Source: Pseudomonadota bacterium
GTDB lineage: Bacteria; Pseudomonadota; Alphaproteobacteria; Kiloniellales; J153
Length of the DNA: 8,255 nt
Assembly (NCBI GenBank): GCA_022572105.1
Contig: JACZWN010000157.1
Location: forward strand, 1 to 8,255
Direction of reading: 5' to 3'
Each line of letters starts with the position of its first letter. Position 1 is the first letter of the stretch. Both the position numbers and the translations under genes were made by a program. The notes under the pieces were generated by a model that saw only the letters and a program-made list of their open reading frames with translations, ran no database searches and was not told the origin of the DNA. This document shows, piece after piece, positions 1-6,115 of this stretch.

Positions 1-27
1 GCCGCCATGGCCGAAGAAGCCGAATAG
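1..27 (+). CDS. C-terminal end of upstream gene, possibly a MotA/TolQ/ExbB-type proton channel
   Basis: Only the last eight codons and the TAG stop are inside the window, reading A-A-M-A-E-E-A-E. This acidic, alanine-rich tail has no diagnostic motif. The frame is chosen because it stays open to a stop 13 bp before the next start codon, and the next gene has a good ribosome binding site (AGGGAGAG, 26-33) that overlaps this stop. In alphaproteobacteria, a MotB/OmpA-type protein like the following one is usually preceded by a MotA/TolQ/ExbB-family inner-membrane channel gene, so that identity is the best guess. It rests on gene neighbourhood alone, not on sequence. The ATG inside this stretch is an internal Met and not a likely start. 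Confidence 0.45.
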   Translation, partial: AAMAEEAE

Positions 28-40
28 GGAGAGCCGCCCG

Positions 41-1360
41 ATGAATACCCTCGGGCGCCGCGGCCGACGGTCGATCAATATCTGGCCCGGCTTCGTCGAC
101 GCGTTGGCCACGCTGCTACTGGTCGTCATCTTCGTCCTCATGGTCTTCATGATCGCGCAGTACTTCCTGTCGGTCGCGCTGAGCGGCCGGGACGAAGCGC
201 TGACCCGCCTGGAACGTGAGATCAACAACCTGGCCGAGCTTCTCTCCCTGGAGAAATCCGCCAACGCCGATTTGCGCATCGACATCTCGCAACTGTCCTC
301 GGAGCTGCAGTCCTCGCTGAGCGTCCGCGAGTCGCTCGCCAGTCAGATCGCCGCGCTGACCGAATCGCGCGACGCGATCCAGGCCCGGCTCGCCGCGGCC
401 GAAGCCGCCGGCGGCAAGGTCGGCAAGGAGCTGGAAGACGCCTACAAGGTCATCGAGGTCGACAAGGAGAAGATCGAGGTGCAACTCGCGCAACTGGCCA
501 TCCTGGAGAAGCTGCGCGACGACCTGACCCAGCGCCTGCGGACGGCCGAGGCCGAAGGCGCCCAGGTCGGCAAGGAGTTGGAGGACGCCTACAAGGTCAT
601 CGATGCCGACAAGGAGAAGATCCAGGCCCAGCTCCAGGACATCGCCATCCTGCAGTCCTTGCACGACGACCTCATGGCCAAGCTGGCGAAAACCGAATCC
701 GACGTGGGCGAGCAAAAAGAACTGACCGACGCGGCCCAGGCGCAGCTCCTGCTGCTCAACCGCCAGATCATGGCGCTGCGCCAGCAGCTCGCCATTCTGG
801 CGACCGCGCTGGAGGTGGCCGAGTCCGCGAACAAGGAGCAGGAGGTCCAGATCTTCGACCTTGGCCGGCGCCTGAACGTCGCGCTCGCCTCCAAGGTGCA
901 GGAGCTGGCGCGCTACCGTTCGGAGTTCTTCGGCCGGCTGCGCGAGGTGCTCGGCAACCGTCAGGACGTGCGCATCGTCGGCGACCGCTTCGTGTTCCAG
1001 TCGGAGGTCCTGTTCGAGACCGGCTCGGCCGCGCTCGGCGAACCGGGCCAGCGGCAACTCGCCCAACTGGCGCGGACCCTGAACGAGATCGCGCCCCGGA
1101 TTCCGAAGAACCTGCCGTGGGTGCTGCGCGTCGACGGCCACACCGACCGCGTGCCGATCCACACGCCGGAGTTTCCCTCGAACTGGGAGCTGTCCACCGC
1201 ACGCGCCATTTCGGTGGTGCGCTTCCTGATGGACCAGGGCATCGCCGCCGACCACTTGGCGGCGACCGGGTTCGGCGAGTACCAGCCGCTCGATCCCGGC
1301 CTGAGCGCGGATGCGCTACGCCGCAACCGGCGCATCGAGCTGAAGCTCACCCAGCGCTAA
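41..1360 (+). CDS. OmpA/MotB-family peptidoglycan-binding protein with N-terminal membrane anchor and coiled coil
   Basis: This 439-residue protein probably sits in the inner membrane and grips peptidoglycan in the periplasm. A short basic N-terminus (residues 1-10) precedes one MotB-like membrane helix (about 15-44) that begins W-P-G-F-V-D-A-L-A-T. Asp20 sits where MotB and TolR/ExbD carry their proton-binding Asp. Residues about 46-290 are a long charged heptad-like coiled coil with an internal 49-residue duplication (copies at 127-166 and 176-215). Residues about 310-436 form an OmpA-like domain with F-E-T-G-S-A, D-G-H-T-D (Asp369) and N-W-E-L-S-T-A-R (Arg388). Asp369 and Arg388 are the expected ligands of the diaminopimelate side chain. 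The domain ends in the usual R-R-N-R-R-I-E-L. The start is supported by AGGGAGAG seven bases upstream. Typical MotB is about 250-350 residues and lacks such a long coiled coil, so this is more likely a non-flagellar relative driven by a MotA/TolQ-like partner. That partner is inferred. Confidence 0.9.
   Translation: MNTLGRRGRRSINIWPGFVDALATLLLVVIFVLMVFMIAQYFLSVALSGRDEALTRLEREINNLAELLSLEKSANADLRIDISQLSSELQSSLSVRESLASQIAALTESRDAIQARLAAAEAAGGKVGKELEDAYKVIEVDKEKIEVQLAQLAILEKLRDDLTQRLRTAEAEGAQVGKELEDAYKVIDADKEKIQAQLQDIAILQSLHDDLMAKLAKTESDVGEQKELTDAAQAQLLLLNRQIMALRQQLAILATALEVAESANKEQEVQIFDLGRRLNVALASKVQELARYRSEFFGRLREVLGNRQDVRIVGDRFVFQSEVLFETGSAALGEPGQRQLAQLARTLNEIAPRIPKNLPWVLRVDGHTDRVPIHTPEFPSNWELSTARAISVVRFLMDQGIAADHLAATGFGEYQPLDPGLSADALRRNRRIELKLTQR
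419..685 (+). repeat. Direct repeat of 147-bp period inside the OmpA/MotB-type gene (coiled-coil duplication)
   Basis: Two in-frame copies, 419-538 and 566-685, encode residues 127-166 and 176-215. Both begin V-G-K-E-L-E-D-A-Y-K-V-I, continue D-K-E-K-I-x-x-Q-L, and then A-I-L-x-x-L-x-D-D-L. The copies are nearly identical at the DNA level over their first 60 bases and diverge later. The intervening residues (A-E-A-x-G) also match the stretch before copy one, so the true unit is 49 residues. Forty-nine is seven heptads, so the duplication lengthens the coiled coil without breaking its register. A third, much decayed copy may follow from about residue 216. Confidence 0.85.
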
Positions 1361-1454
1361 TATCAACGAGACTTGGTATGAGCCGTCGCTCCACGTCCCG
1401 CGGATTCACCTGAACCCTCCCCCTCACAGGGTCACGCTACGGCCCGGACTCTAT

Positions 1455-1510
1455 CCGATGTCGGGTGGCCGATGTCGGGTGGCCGATGTCGGGTGGCCAA
1501 TGTCGGGTGG
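1455..1510. repeat. Tandem repeat, four copies of a 14-bp unit
   Basis: The unit CCGATGTCGGGTGG occurs head to tail at 1455-1468, 1469-1482, 1483-1496 and 1497-1510. The first three copies are identical and the fourth differs at one base (CCAATGTCGGGTGG). The array is noncoding and lies between two convergent genes. Fourteen bases is not a multiple of three, so any reading frame through it shifts with each copy. The near-identity suggests recent expansion, for example by replication slippage, making it a candidate variable-number locus. Repeated protein-binding sites are an alternative, but nothing in the sequence identifies a binder. Confidence 0.95.
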
Positions 1511-1543
1511 AGAGTCCAAGAGCGCCGCTCATCCGGACCCCGG

Positions 1544-1567
1544 CCGGGGTTTCCCGAACCACCCCGG
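1544..1567. terminator. GC-rich inverted repeat, possible bidirectional terminator
   Basis: CCGGGGT (1544-1550) and ACCCCGG (1561-1567) form a perfect seven-pair stem around a 10-base loop. It lies between two convergent genes, 37 bases past the stop of the hydratase gene. A competing perfect palindrome, ACCCCGGCCGGGGT (1537-1550), overlaps its left arm. Neither strand has a proper T-tract after the stem, although TTT follows the 14-bp palindrome on the plus strand. Intrinsic termination is therefore uncertain, and a Rho-dependent end or simple 3' stabilisation is equally possible. Confidence 0.3.
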
Positions 1568-1604
1568 CGGGTCTTGTGGCGGCGGCGGCGCTTTGGCGGG
1601 TCCC

Positions 1605-2399
1605 CTAATCGAAATCCGCGCGCGCCCGGCCCAGGCCCTCGACGAAGACCTCGACCCGGTCGCCGGCCCGCAGCCACTGGGTCTCGACCACGCTGCCGAG
1701 CATCACGAAGGCGCCGGCGGGAAGCGCCTGACCGTGGCCCGCCTTCAGGTTGGCGTACCAGGCGAGCGCCTCGAGCGGATGGCCCAGGACGTCGCGGCCC
1801 AGCCCTTGGCCCACCTCGGCGCCGTTGATGGTCATGCGCCCGGTAAGTGACGCCAAGTCCAGGTCGGCGAAATCCGCGACCGGCGCGCCGAGCACGCAGC
1901 CGGCGTTGAAGAAATCGTCGGCGGCCATGGTCCAGATGTCGAGCGAACGGAAGTCCTCATAGCGGTCGTCGACCACCTCGATCCCGGCCATGCAGGCCGC
2001 GACCGCGCCGGCCACGGTATCGCGGGTATAGGGCGCAGCCTCGGCCGGCAGGCTCTCGCCCAGGCGCACGACGATTTCGCACTCGACGCCGACGCGGCAA
2101 AAATCGGCGAACCGGAAACCGCCGGCCTGGTGGGCCACCGTGGTGTCGAACACGCCGCCGGCGCAGGGGTGGTCGATCCCCATAAAGCGCTGCATGACCG
2201 GGGTCGTGCAGCCGACTTTGTAGCCCGCGACCGCGCCCAGCCCGGCCGCGCGCAAAACGTCGTGCAGCGCGTCCTGGATCGCATAGGCTTCGCGCTCGTC
2301 GCGCGGCCGGCAGTCCTCGGGCAGCGACCCGAGCGGCGCGCCGTCGAGCCGCGTGCGCGCCAGGATCCGCGCGGCCCGATCGATGACTTCCGCGTTCAT
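1605..2399 (-). CDS. 2-keto-4-pentenoate hydratase / fumarylacetoacetate hydrolase-family protein
   Basis: This is a 264-residue single-domain protein, the usual size for the MhpD/HpaH/DmpH group. These divalent-metal enzymes hydrate 2-oxo-4-enoates, or decarboxylate 4-oxalocrotonate, in meta-cleavage pathways for aromatic compounds. Recognisable blocks are G-Y-K-V-G-C-T (Lys61), M-G-I-D (Asp76), V-E-C-E (Glu106 and Glu108), I-E-V-V-D-D-R-Y (Glu141), D-F-F-N-A-G-C-V-L-G (162-171), L-A-W-Y-A-N (212-217) and L-P-A-G-A-F-V-M-L-G-S near the C-terminus. Glu106, Glu108 and Glu141 fit the three carboxylate metal ligands of the family, and Lys61 and Asp76 fit its active-site polar residues. A GCGAGG ribosome binding site lies about seven bases before the ATG. 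The gene starts 15 bp after the OsmC gene ends, so the two are probably co-transcribed. No other meta-cleavage gene is in the window, so the substrate is unknown. Hydratase and decarboxylase cannot be separated by eye. Confidence 0.88.
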   Translation of the reverse strand: MNAEVIDRAARILARTRLDGAPLGSLPEDCRPRDEREAYAIQDALHDVLRAAGLGAVAGYKVGCTTPVMQRFMGIDHPCAGGVFDTTVAHQAGGFRFADFCRVGVECEIVVRLGESLPAEAAPYTRDTVAGAVAACMAGIEVVDDRYEDFRSLDIWTMAADDFFNAGCVLGAPVADFADLDLASLTGRMTINGAEVGQGLGRDVLGHPLEALAWYANLKAGHGQALPAGAFVMLGSVVETQWLRAGDRVEVFVEGLGRARADFD

Positions 2400-2414
2400 G
2401 CGCGCCTCGCCCGC

Positions 2415-2834
2415 TCACCCGGCCTCGACGATCTCGAAGTCGTGGCTGATCTCGGCTGTCGCGCCGAGCATGGCCGAGGCCGAGCAGTAGGTCTCCGCGG
2501 AGAGTTTAACCGCGCGCGCAACCTTCTCGGGATCGAGCCCGGTCCCGGTGACCACGAAATGGACGTGGATGCGCGTGAACACCTTGGGCACGGTCTCGGC
2601 GCGCTCCGCCTCGACCTCGACCACGCAGTCGGCGAGCGGTTGCCGGCCCTTCTTCAGGATCGAGACCACGTCGAAGGCCGTGCAGGCGCCCAGGCCGATG
2701 AGCAGGGACTCCATGGGCCGGATGCCCAGGTTGCGCCCGCCGGCCTCCGGGGCGCCGTCGAGCACCACCGCGTGGCCGCTGCCCGACTCGCCGAGGAAGG
2801 TGGCGCCTTCGATCCATTTCACGCGCGCCCTCAT
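2415..2834 (-). CDS. OsmC-family protein (YhfA-like)
   Basis: This 139-residue protein is of normal OsmC/Ohr superfamily length. Members reduce organic or fatty-acid hydroperoxides with two cysteines, usually in the cytoplasm and often recycled by dithiol or lipoyl partners. Cys51 lies in R-P-M-E-S-L-L-I-G-L-G-A-C-T-A-F-D-V-V-S-I-L-K-K, the helix block typical of the YhfA-like branch, and Cys117 in E-T-Y-C-S-A-S-A-M-L. Glu42 in the P-M-E block fits the conserved acidic residue. Both catalytic cysteines are present, so activity is plausible, though the YhfA-like branch is poorly characterised and its substrate unclear. GGAG six bases before the ATG supports the start. The gene begins 67 bp after pntB and ends 15 bp before the hydratase start. 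It may be read from the pnt transcript or from a local promoter. A 13-bp inverted repeat lies just ahead of its ribosome binding site. Confidence 0.88.
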   Translation of the reverse strand: MRARVKWIEGATFLGESGSGHAVVLDGAPEAGGRNLGIRPMESLLIGLGACTAFDVVSILKKGRQPLADCVVEVEAERAETVPKVFTRIHVHFVVTGTGLDPEKVARAVKLSAETYCSASAMLGATAEISHDFEIVEAG

Positions 2835-2842
2835 GGCCGGCT

Positions 2843-2855
2843 CCGATCTTATCGG
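2843..2855. promoter_or_regulatory. Short inverted repeat upstream of the OsmC gene, possible operator
   Basis: CCGAT-CTT-ATCGG is a perfect five-base inverted repeat around three bases, 8 to 20 bases upstream of the OsmC start and touching its ribosome binding site. A TATAAC hexamer on the minus strand at about 2878-2883 could be a -10 element, but there is no convincing -35 at the right spacing. The position suits a repressor site or a small RNA hairpin controlling translation. Inverted repeats this short also occur by chance, so the call is tentative. Confidence 0.25.
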
Positions 2856-2901
2856 AAATCACTGCGTTGTTTCAGAAGGTTATAGAGAGGCTGCCCCCCC
2901 C

Positions 2902-4296
2902 TCAGGCCTCCAGCGCCCGGACGATTTTCTCGCACATGGCCTTGGCGTCGGACAGCAGCATCATGGTGCTGTCCATGTAGAACAGCGGGTTGTCGACCCC
3001 GGCGTAGCCCGAGGCGAGCGAGCGCTTGACCACGAAGATCTGCTGGGCCTTGTCCACGTCGATGATCGGCATGCCGTAGATGGGCGAGGTCTTGTCGGTG
3101 CGCGCGGCCGGGTTGACCACGTCGTTGGCGCCGATCACGAAGGCCACCTCGGCGGCGGCGAGCTCGCGGTTGATCTCGTCCATCTCGAAGACCTCGTCGT
3201 AGGGCACGTTGGCCTCGGCGAGCAGCACGTTCATGTGCCCGGGCATGCGCCCGGCGACCGGATGGATGGCGTACTTGACCTCCACGCCCTCGGCTTTCAA
3301 CAGGTCGGCCATCTCGCGCAGGGCGTGCTGGGCCTGGGCGACCGCGAAGCCGTAGCCGGGCACGATGATCACCTTCTCGGCGTTGCGCATGATGAAGGCG
3401 GCGTCCTCGGCCGAGCCCTCGCGGTGGGTCTTCTCGCCTTCCTCGCCGGCCGCCGGACCCGCGACCTCGCCGCCGAAGCCGCCGAGGATGACCGAGACGA
3501 AGGAGCGGTTCATGCCCTTGCACATGATGTAGCTGAGAATGGCGCCCGAGGAGCCGACCAGGGCGCCGGCCACGATCAAGAGGTTGTTCTGCAGCGTGAA
3601 GCCGATGCCACAGGCCGCCCAGCCCGAGTAGGAGTTGAGCATGGAGATGACCACCGGCATGTCGGCGCCGCCGATCGGGATGATGATCAGCACGCCGAGC
3701 ACCAGCGAGACGACGACGATCAGCCAGAAGGCGACACCCGATTCCGCGCTGGCCAGCCAGACCACGAGCAGCACGGCGAGGATGCCGAGGCCCAGGTTCA
3801 GCCAGTGTTGCAGCGGGAACACGATCGGCCTGCCGCTCATCAGCGCCTGTAGCTTGGCGAAGGCGATCACGGAGCCGGTGAAGGTGATGGCGCCGATCGA
3901 GGTGCCGATCGCCATCTCGATCAGGCTCGAGGCCGCGATCTCGCCGGGCACGCCGATGCCATAGGCCGCCGGGTTGTAGAAGGCCGCGGCGGCGACCAGG
4001 ACGGCGGCCAGGCCGACCAGGGAATGGAAGGCCGCGACCAGTTGCGGCAGCGCGGTCATCTTGATCCGGAGCGCGATCGCCGTGCCGATCGAGCCGCCGA
4101 CCACGACCCCGGCCAGGATCGTGACGAAGTCGATCTCCGGCAGCAGCGCCAAGGTGATGACGACCGCGAGCGCCATGCCGATCACGCCGTAGCGGTTGCC
4201 GGCGCGGCTGGTCTCCGGGTGCGACAGCCCGCGCAGCGCCAGGATGAAGCAGACCGAGGCGGCGAGGTAGAGCAGCGTCGCGAGGTTCTGATCCAT
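2902..4296 (-). CDS. pntB: Proton-translocating NAD(P) transhydrogenase, beta subunit
   Basis: This 464-residue membrane protein is full length for PntB. It carries most of the proton channel (domain II) and the NADP(H)-binding domain III. Residues 1-275 contain about eight or nine hydrophobic helices. Polar residues known from the E. coli beta subunit are present in context: His91 in A-A-F-H-S-L-V-G, Asp212 in G-G-A-D-M-P-V-V and Asn221 in M-L-N-S-Y-S-G-W-A-A. A charged linker (about 279-300) leads to domain III. That domain has the dinucleotide motif G-Y-G-F-A-V-A (314-320), V-A-G-R-M-P-G-H-M-N (347-356), G-A-N-D-V-V-N-P (389-396) and K-R-S-L-A-S-G-Y-A-G-V-D-N (424-436). The gene starts 15 bp after pntAB ends. 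Its ribosome binding site is weak (GGGGCG), suggesting translational coupling. Proton entry drives hydride transfer from NADH to NADP+. Confidence 0.97.
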   Translation of the reverse strand: MDQNLATLLYLAASVCFILALRGLSHPETSRAGNRYGVIGMALAVVITLALLPEIDFVTILAGVVVGGSIGTAIALRIKMTALPQLVAAFHSLVGLAAVLVAAAAFYNPAAYGIGVPGEIAASSLIEMAIGTSIGAITFTGSVIAFAKLQALMSGRPIVFPLQHWLNLGLGILAVLLVVWLASAESGVAFWLIVVVSLVLGVLIIIPIGGADMPVVISMLNSYSGWAACGIGFTLQNNLLIVAGALVGSSGAILSYIMCKGMNRSFVSVILGGFGGEVAGPAAGEEGEKTHREGSAEDAAFIMRNAEKVIIVPGYGFAVAQAQHALREMADLLKAEGVEVKYAIHPVAGRMPGHMNVLLAEANVPYDEVFEMDEINRELAAAEVAFVIGANDVVNPAARTDKTSPIYGMPIIDVDKAQQIFVVKRSLASGYAGVDNPLFYMDSTMMLLSDAKAMCEKIVRALEA

Positions 4297-4311
4297 GGTC
4301 GTCGCCCCGCC

Positions 4312-4728
4312 CTACTTCTGCTTGCGCTTGAACATGGCGAGCATGCGGTGGGTGACGATGAAGCCGCCGAAGATGTTGACCGAGGCCAGCATCACCGCAA
4401 AGAAGCCCATGATCTCGCTGAAGCCGGCGCCGCCCGAGCCGGCGGCGATCAGCGCGCCGACGACGATCACCGAGGAGATGGCGTTGGTCACCGACATGAG
4501 CGGCGAGTGCAGCGCCGGGGTGACCCGCCAGACCACGTGATAGCCGACGAAGACCGCGAGCACCAAGACGGTCAGCCCCATGACCAGCGGCGAGGTGCCG
4601 CCGGAGGGCTCGCCGGTCCGCGCGGCCAGGCCGGCGACCTCGCGCGCCAGCTCGCCCAGGCCCTCGGAAAGCTCCGCGGCCTCCTGGGCCAGGCCTTGCG
4701 CCTGTTCGAACAGTTCGTGCTTAGCCAT
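4312..4728 (-). CDS. pntAB: NAD(P) transhydrogenase, alpha subunit part 2 (membrane part)
   Basis: This 138-residue protein matches the small membrane subunit of three-subunit transhydrogenases such as that of R. rubrum. Residues 1-40 are an acidic, alanine-rich, probably helical cytoplasmic segment. Three hydrophobic helices follow at about 47-64, 78-97 and 103-124, and the tail is basic (K-R-K-Q-K). The block G-Y-H-V-V-W-R-V-T-P-A-L-H-S-P-L-M-S-V-T followed by N-A-I-S-S is a family signature. It forms part of the proton-conducting domain with PntB. The reading frame is open back to an ATG at 4777-4779, but that would add 17 basic residues overlapping pntAA. The ATG at 4726-4728 is chosen because the family starts near here and GGAGG lies nine bases upstream. 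Its first eight bases (ATGGCTAA) overlap the end of pntAA, including the TAA stop, which points to translational coupling. Confidence 0.95.
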   Translation of the reverse strand: MAKHELFEQAQGLAQEAAELSEGLGELAREVAGLAARTGEPSGGTSPLVMGLTVLVLAVFVGYHVVWRVTPALHSPLMSVTNAISSVIVVGALIAAGSGGAGFSEIMGFFAVMLASVNIFGGFIVTHRMLAMFKRKQK

Positions 4729-5935
4729 CGCTCTCGGCCTCCTCGGCCGTGTCTTCGGGCGCCCCTTCCGGTGCCACATTGGCCGCCGGCGCGGGCGCCG
4801 TCCCGGACGGCTTCAACTCGGGATGCACGACCACGCCGTCCTTGGTCACCAGCGTGCCCTGAACGATCTCGTCCTCCCAGTCGATCGCCAGTTCCTTGCT
4901 CTCCTTGTCGTAGAGCAGGGAGACGAAGTTGAAGAGGTTGTTGGCGTAGAGCATCGAGGCATCGGCGGCCAGCCGGCCGGGCACGTTCAGGTGGCCGACG
5001 ATCTTGACCCCGTGCTTGACGACCACCTTGCCGGCCTCGGTCAGCTCGCAGTTGCCGCCGGTCTCGACCGCCAGATCGACGATGACCGAGCCGGGTTTCA
5101 TGGATTTCACCATGGCCGCCGAGATCAGCTTCGGCGCCGGCCGGCCTGGAATCGCCGCCGTGGTGATCACCACGTCCATCTTGGGCAGGGTCTCGGCGAT
5201 GAGCGCGGCCTGCTTTTTCTTGTAGTCCGCGCTCATCTCCTTGGCGTAGCCGGCGGCGGTCTCGGCCTGCTTGAACTCCTCGTCCTCGACCGCGACGAAC
5301 TTGCCGCCCAGGCTTTCGACCTGCTCCTTGGCCGCCGGGCGCACGTCGGTGGCGTGGACCACGGCGCCCAGGCGCCGGGCCGTGGCGATCGCCTGCAAAC
5401 CGGCGACGCCGGCGCCCATGACCAAGACCTGGGCCGGATTGATGCGCCCGGCCGCGGTCATCAGCATGGGGTAGGCGCGGCCGTATTCGCCGGCCGCGTC
5501 GAGTACCGACTTGTAGCCGGCCAGGTTGGCCTGGGACGACAGCACGTCCATGGACTGGGCCCGGGTGATGCGCGGCATGAGCTCCATGGCGAAGGAGGTC
5601 AGCCCGGCCTCGGCGATGGCCTGGAGCTCGTCGCCCGCGCGGTGGGGATCGAGCATCGCGACCAGCACCGCGCCCGCGGGCATGGCGTCAAGCTCGGCGG
5701 GCGCGGGACGCTGGACCTTGAGGATCATCCGGGCGCCCTTGCAGGCCGCGGCCGAGTCCTTGGCGATGGCCGCGCCGGCGGCCTTGAAGGCGGCGTCGGT
5801 ATAGGCGGCGCCGGCGCCGGCGTTCTTCTCGATCACGACCTCGCAGCCCAGTCCGACGAATTTCTTCGCCGTCTCGGGCGAGACCGCGACGCGTGTCTCG
5901 TTGGCGCGCCGCTCCCGGAGGATGGCGATCTTCAT
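4721..5935 (-). CDS. pntAA: NAD(P) transhydrogenase, alpha subunit part 1 (NAD(H)-binding)
   Basis: This 404-residue soluble subunit (domain I) binds NAD(H) on the cytoplasmic face and docks on PntAB/PntB. It begins M-K-I-A-I-L-R-E-R-R-A-N-E-T-R-V-A-V-S-P, the typical opening shared with alanine dehydrogenase. The loop R-I-T-R-A-Q-S-M-D-V-L-S-S-Q-A-N-L-A-G-Y (122-141) places the Arg, Gln and Asp that hold the nicotinamide. The Rossmann motif G-A-G-V-A-G-L-Q-A (174-182) ends its strand with D-V-R-P (197-200). G-Y-A-K-E-M-S (229-235) is the mobile loop. Residues about 378-404 are a proline/alanine-rich then acidic tail, making the protein somewhat longer than the roughly 380-residue R. rubrum subunit and probably acting as a flexible linker. 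The ribosome binding site is weak (GCGGGAA, about ten bases before ATG). This is the first gene of the pnt operon. Confidence 0.97.
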   Translation of the reverse strand: MKIAILRERRANETRVAVSPETAKKFVGLGCEVVIEKNAGAGAAYTDAAFKAAGAAIAKDSAAACKGARMILKVQRPAPAELDAMPAGAVLVAMLDPHRAGDELQAIAEAGLTSFAMELMPRITRAQSMDVLSSQANLAGYKSVLDAAGEYGRAYPMLMTAAGRINPAQVLVMGAGVAGLQAIATARRLGAVVHATDVRPAAKEQVESLGGKFVAVEDEEFKQAETAAGYAKEMSADYKKKQAALIAETLPKMDVVITTAAIPGRPAPKLISAAMVKSMKPGSVIVDLAVETGGNCELTEAGKVVVKHGVKIVGHLNVPGRLAADASMLYANNLFNFVSLLYDKESKELAIDWEDEIVQGTLVTKDGVVVHPELKPSGTAPAPAANVAPEGAPEDTAEEAESDG

Positions 5936-6115
5936 GTCTGGCGATTCCCGCTGCTGAAAGAACCTATTGGCTAAACGCTAGAACTGAAAAAAAGGGTTGC
6001 CCCCCCCACCTATTTCATGGCCGCCGTTCCGGCGCGGCGCAAGCCTTATAACCGATTCACCCCACCAATACACGGGCGATCGGCCCCGGGGAAGGACCAG
6101 GGAAGGATCGGCCTC
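5936..6115 (-). promoter_or_regulatory. Intergenic region upstream of pntAA, likely holding the pnt promoter
   Basis: These 180 bp separate the 3' end of aarF from pntAA and are the natural place for the pnt promoter. The stretch is richer in A/T than the genes around it. It includes a run of seven T on the minus strand (5987-5993), an eight-C tract (6000-6007) and a TTATAA hexamer (6046-6051) that could be a -10 element. I see no good -35 hexamer at 16-18 bases from it. The octamer GATCGGCC occurs twice as direct repeats (6078-6085 and 6106-6113), 28 bases apart. No clear terminator for aarF is seen. Confidence 0.35.

Larger units (their letters stand above)
1361..1604. other. Convergent intergenic region with repeats and hairpins, no gene seen
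   Basis: These 244 bp lie between the 3' ends of the OmpA/MotB-type gene and the hydratase gene. Immediately after the first stop is a short AT-rich hairpin: arms 1360-1366 and 1373-1379, loop CGAGAC, seven pairs including one G-U. A weaker five-pair stem (1414-1418 with 1428-1432) follows. The 14-bp tandem array (1455-1510) and a GC-rich inverted repeat (1544-1567) are listed separately. A GGC triplet run lies at about 1579-1590. Small ORFs cross this stretch on both strands, but they run through the tandem repeat or into neighbouring genes, lack ribosome binding sites and resemble no family I recognise. Confidence 0.7.

Noticed and set aside
116..1255. 379-codon minus-strand ORF antisense to the OmpA/MotB-type gene
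   Set aside because: It arises because G/C-rich third positions and Gln/Leu/Glu-rich coiled-coil codons leave few stops on the other strand. Its product has no recognisable domain, and the plus-strand gene is clearly real.
1455..1510. Tandem repeat considered as a CRISPR array or plasmid-type iteron origin
   Set aside because: There are no spacers between units, no cas genes, and no replication initiator gene or AT-rich unwinding region nearby.
1458..1850. Small plus-strand ORFs beginning in the 14-bp tandem repeat and running into the hydratase gene
   Set aside because: Their ATGs come from the repeat itself. They continue antisense to a well-supported gene and have no ribosome binding site.
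2548..3852. 434-codon plus-strand ORF opposite osmC and pntB
   Set aside because: Its translation is His/Asp/Gly/Val-rich with no family likeness, typical of the antisense frame of a high-GC gene. It crosses from one real gene into the next.
4729..4779. Upstream ATG giving pntAB 17 extra N-terminal residues
   Set aside because: The extension is a run of Arg/Pro/Lys overlapping pntAA coding sequence. The downstream ATG at 4726-4728 has a good GGAGG at proper spacing and fits family length.
4580..5974. 464-codon plus-strand ORF opposite pntAB and pntAA
   Set aside because: This is a low-complexity antisense shadow of well-recognised transhydrogenase subunits with no ribosome binding site.
2894..6007. 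Eight-C tracts at 2894-2901 and 6000-6007 that flank the pnt genes
   Set aside because: The tracts are too short and simple to be meaningful boundaries, and no target-site duplication or terminal repeat accompanies them. Coincidence is the simplest explanation.
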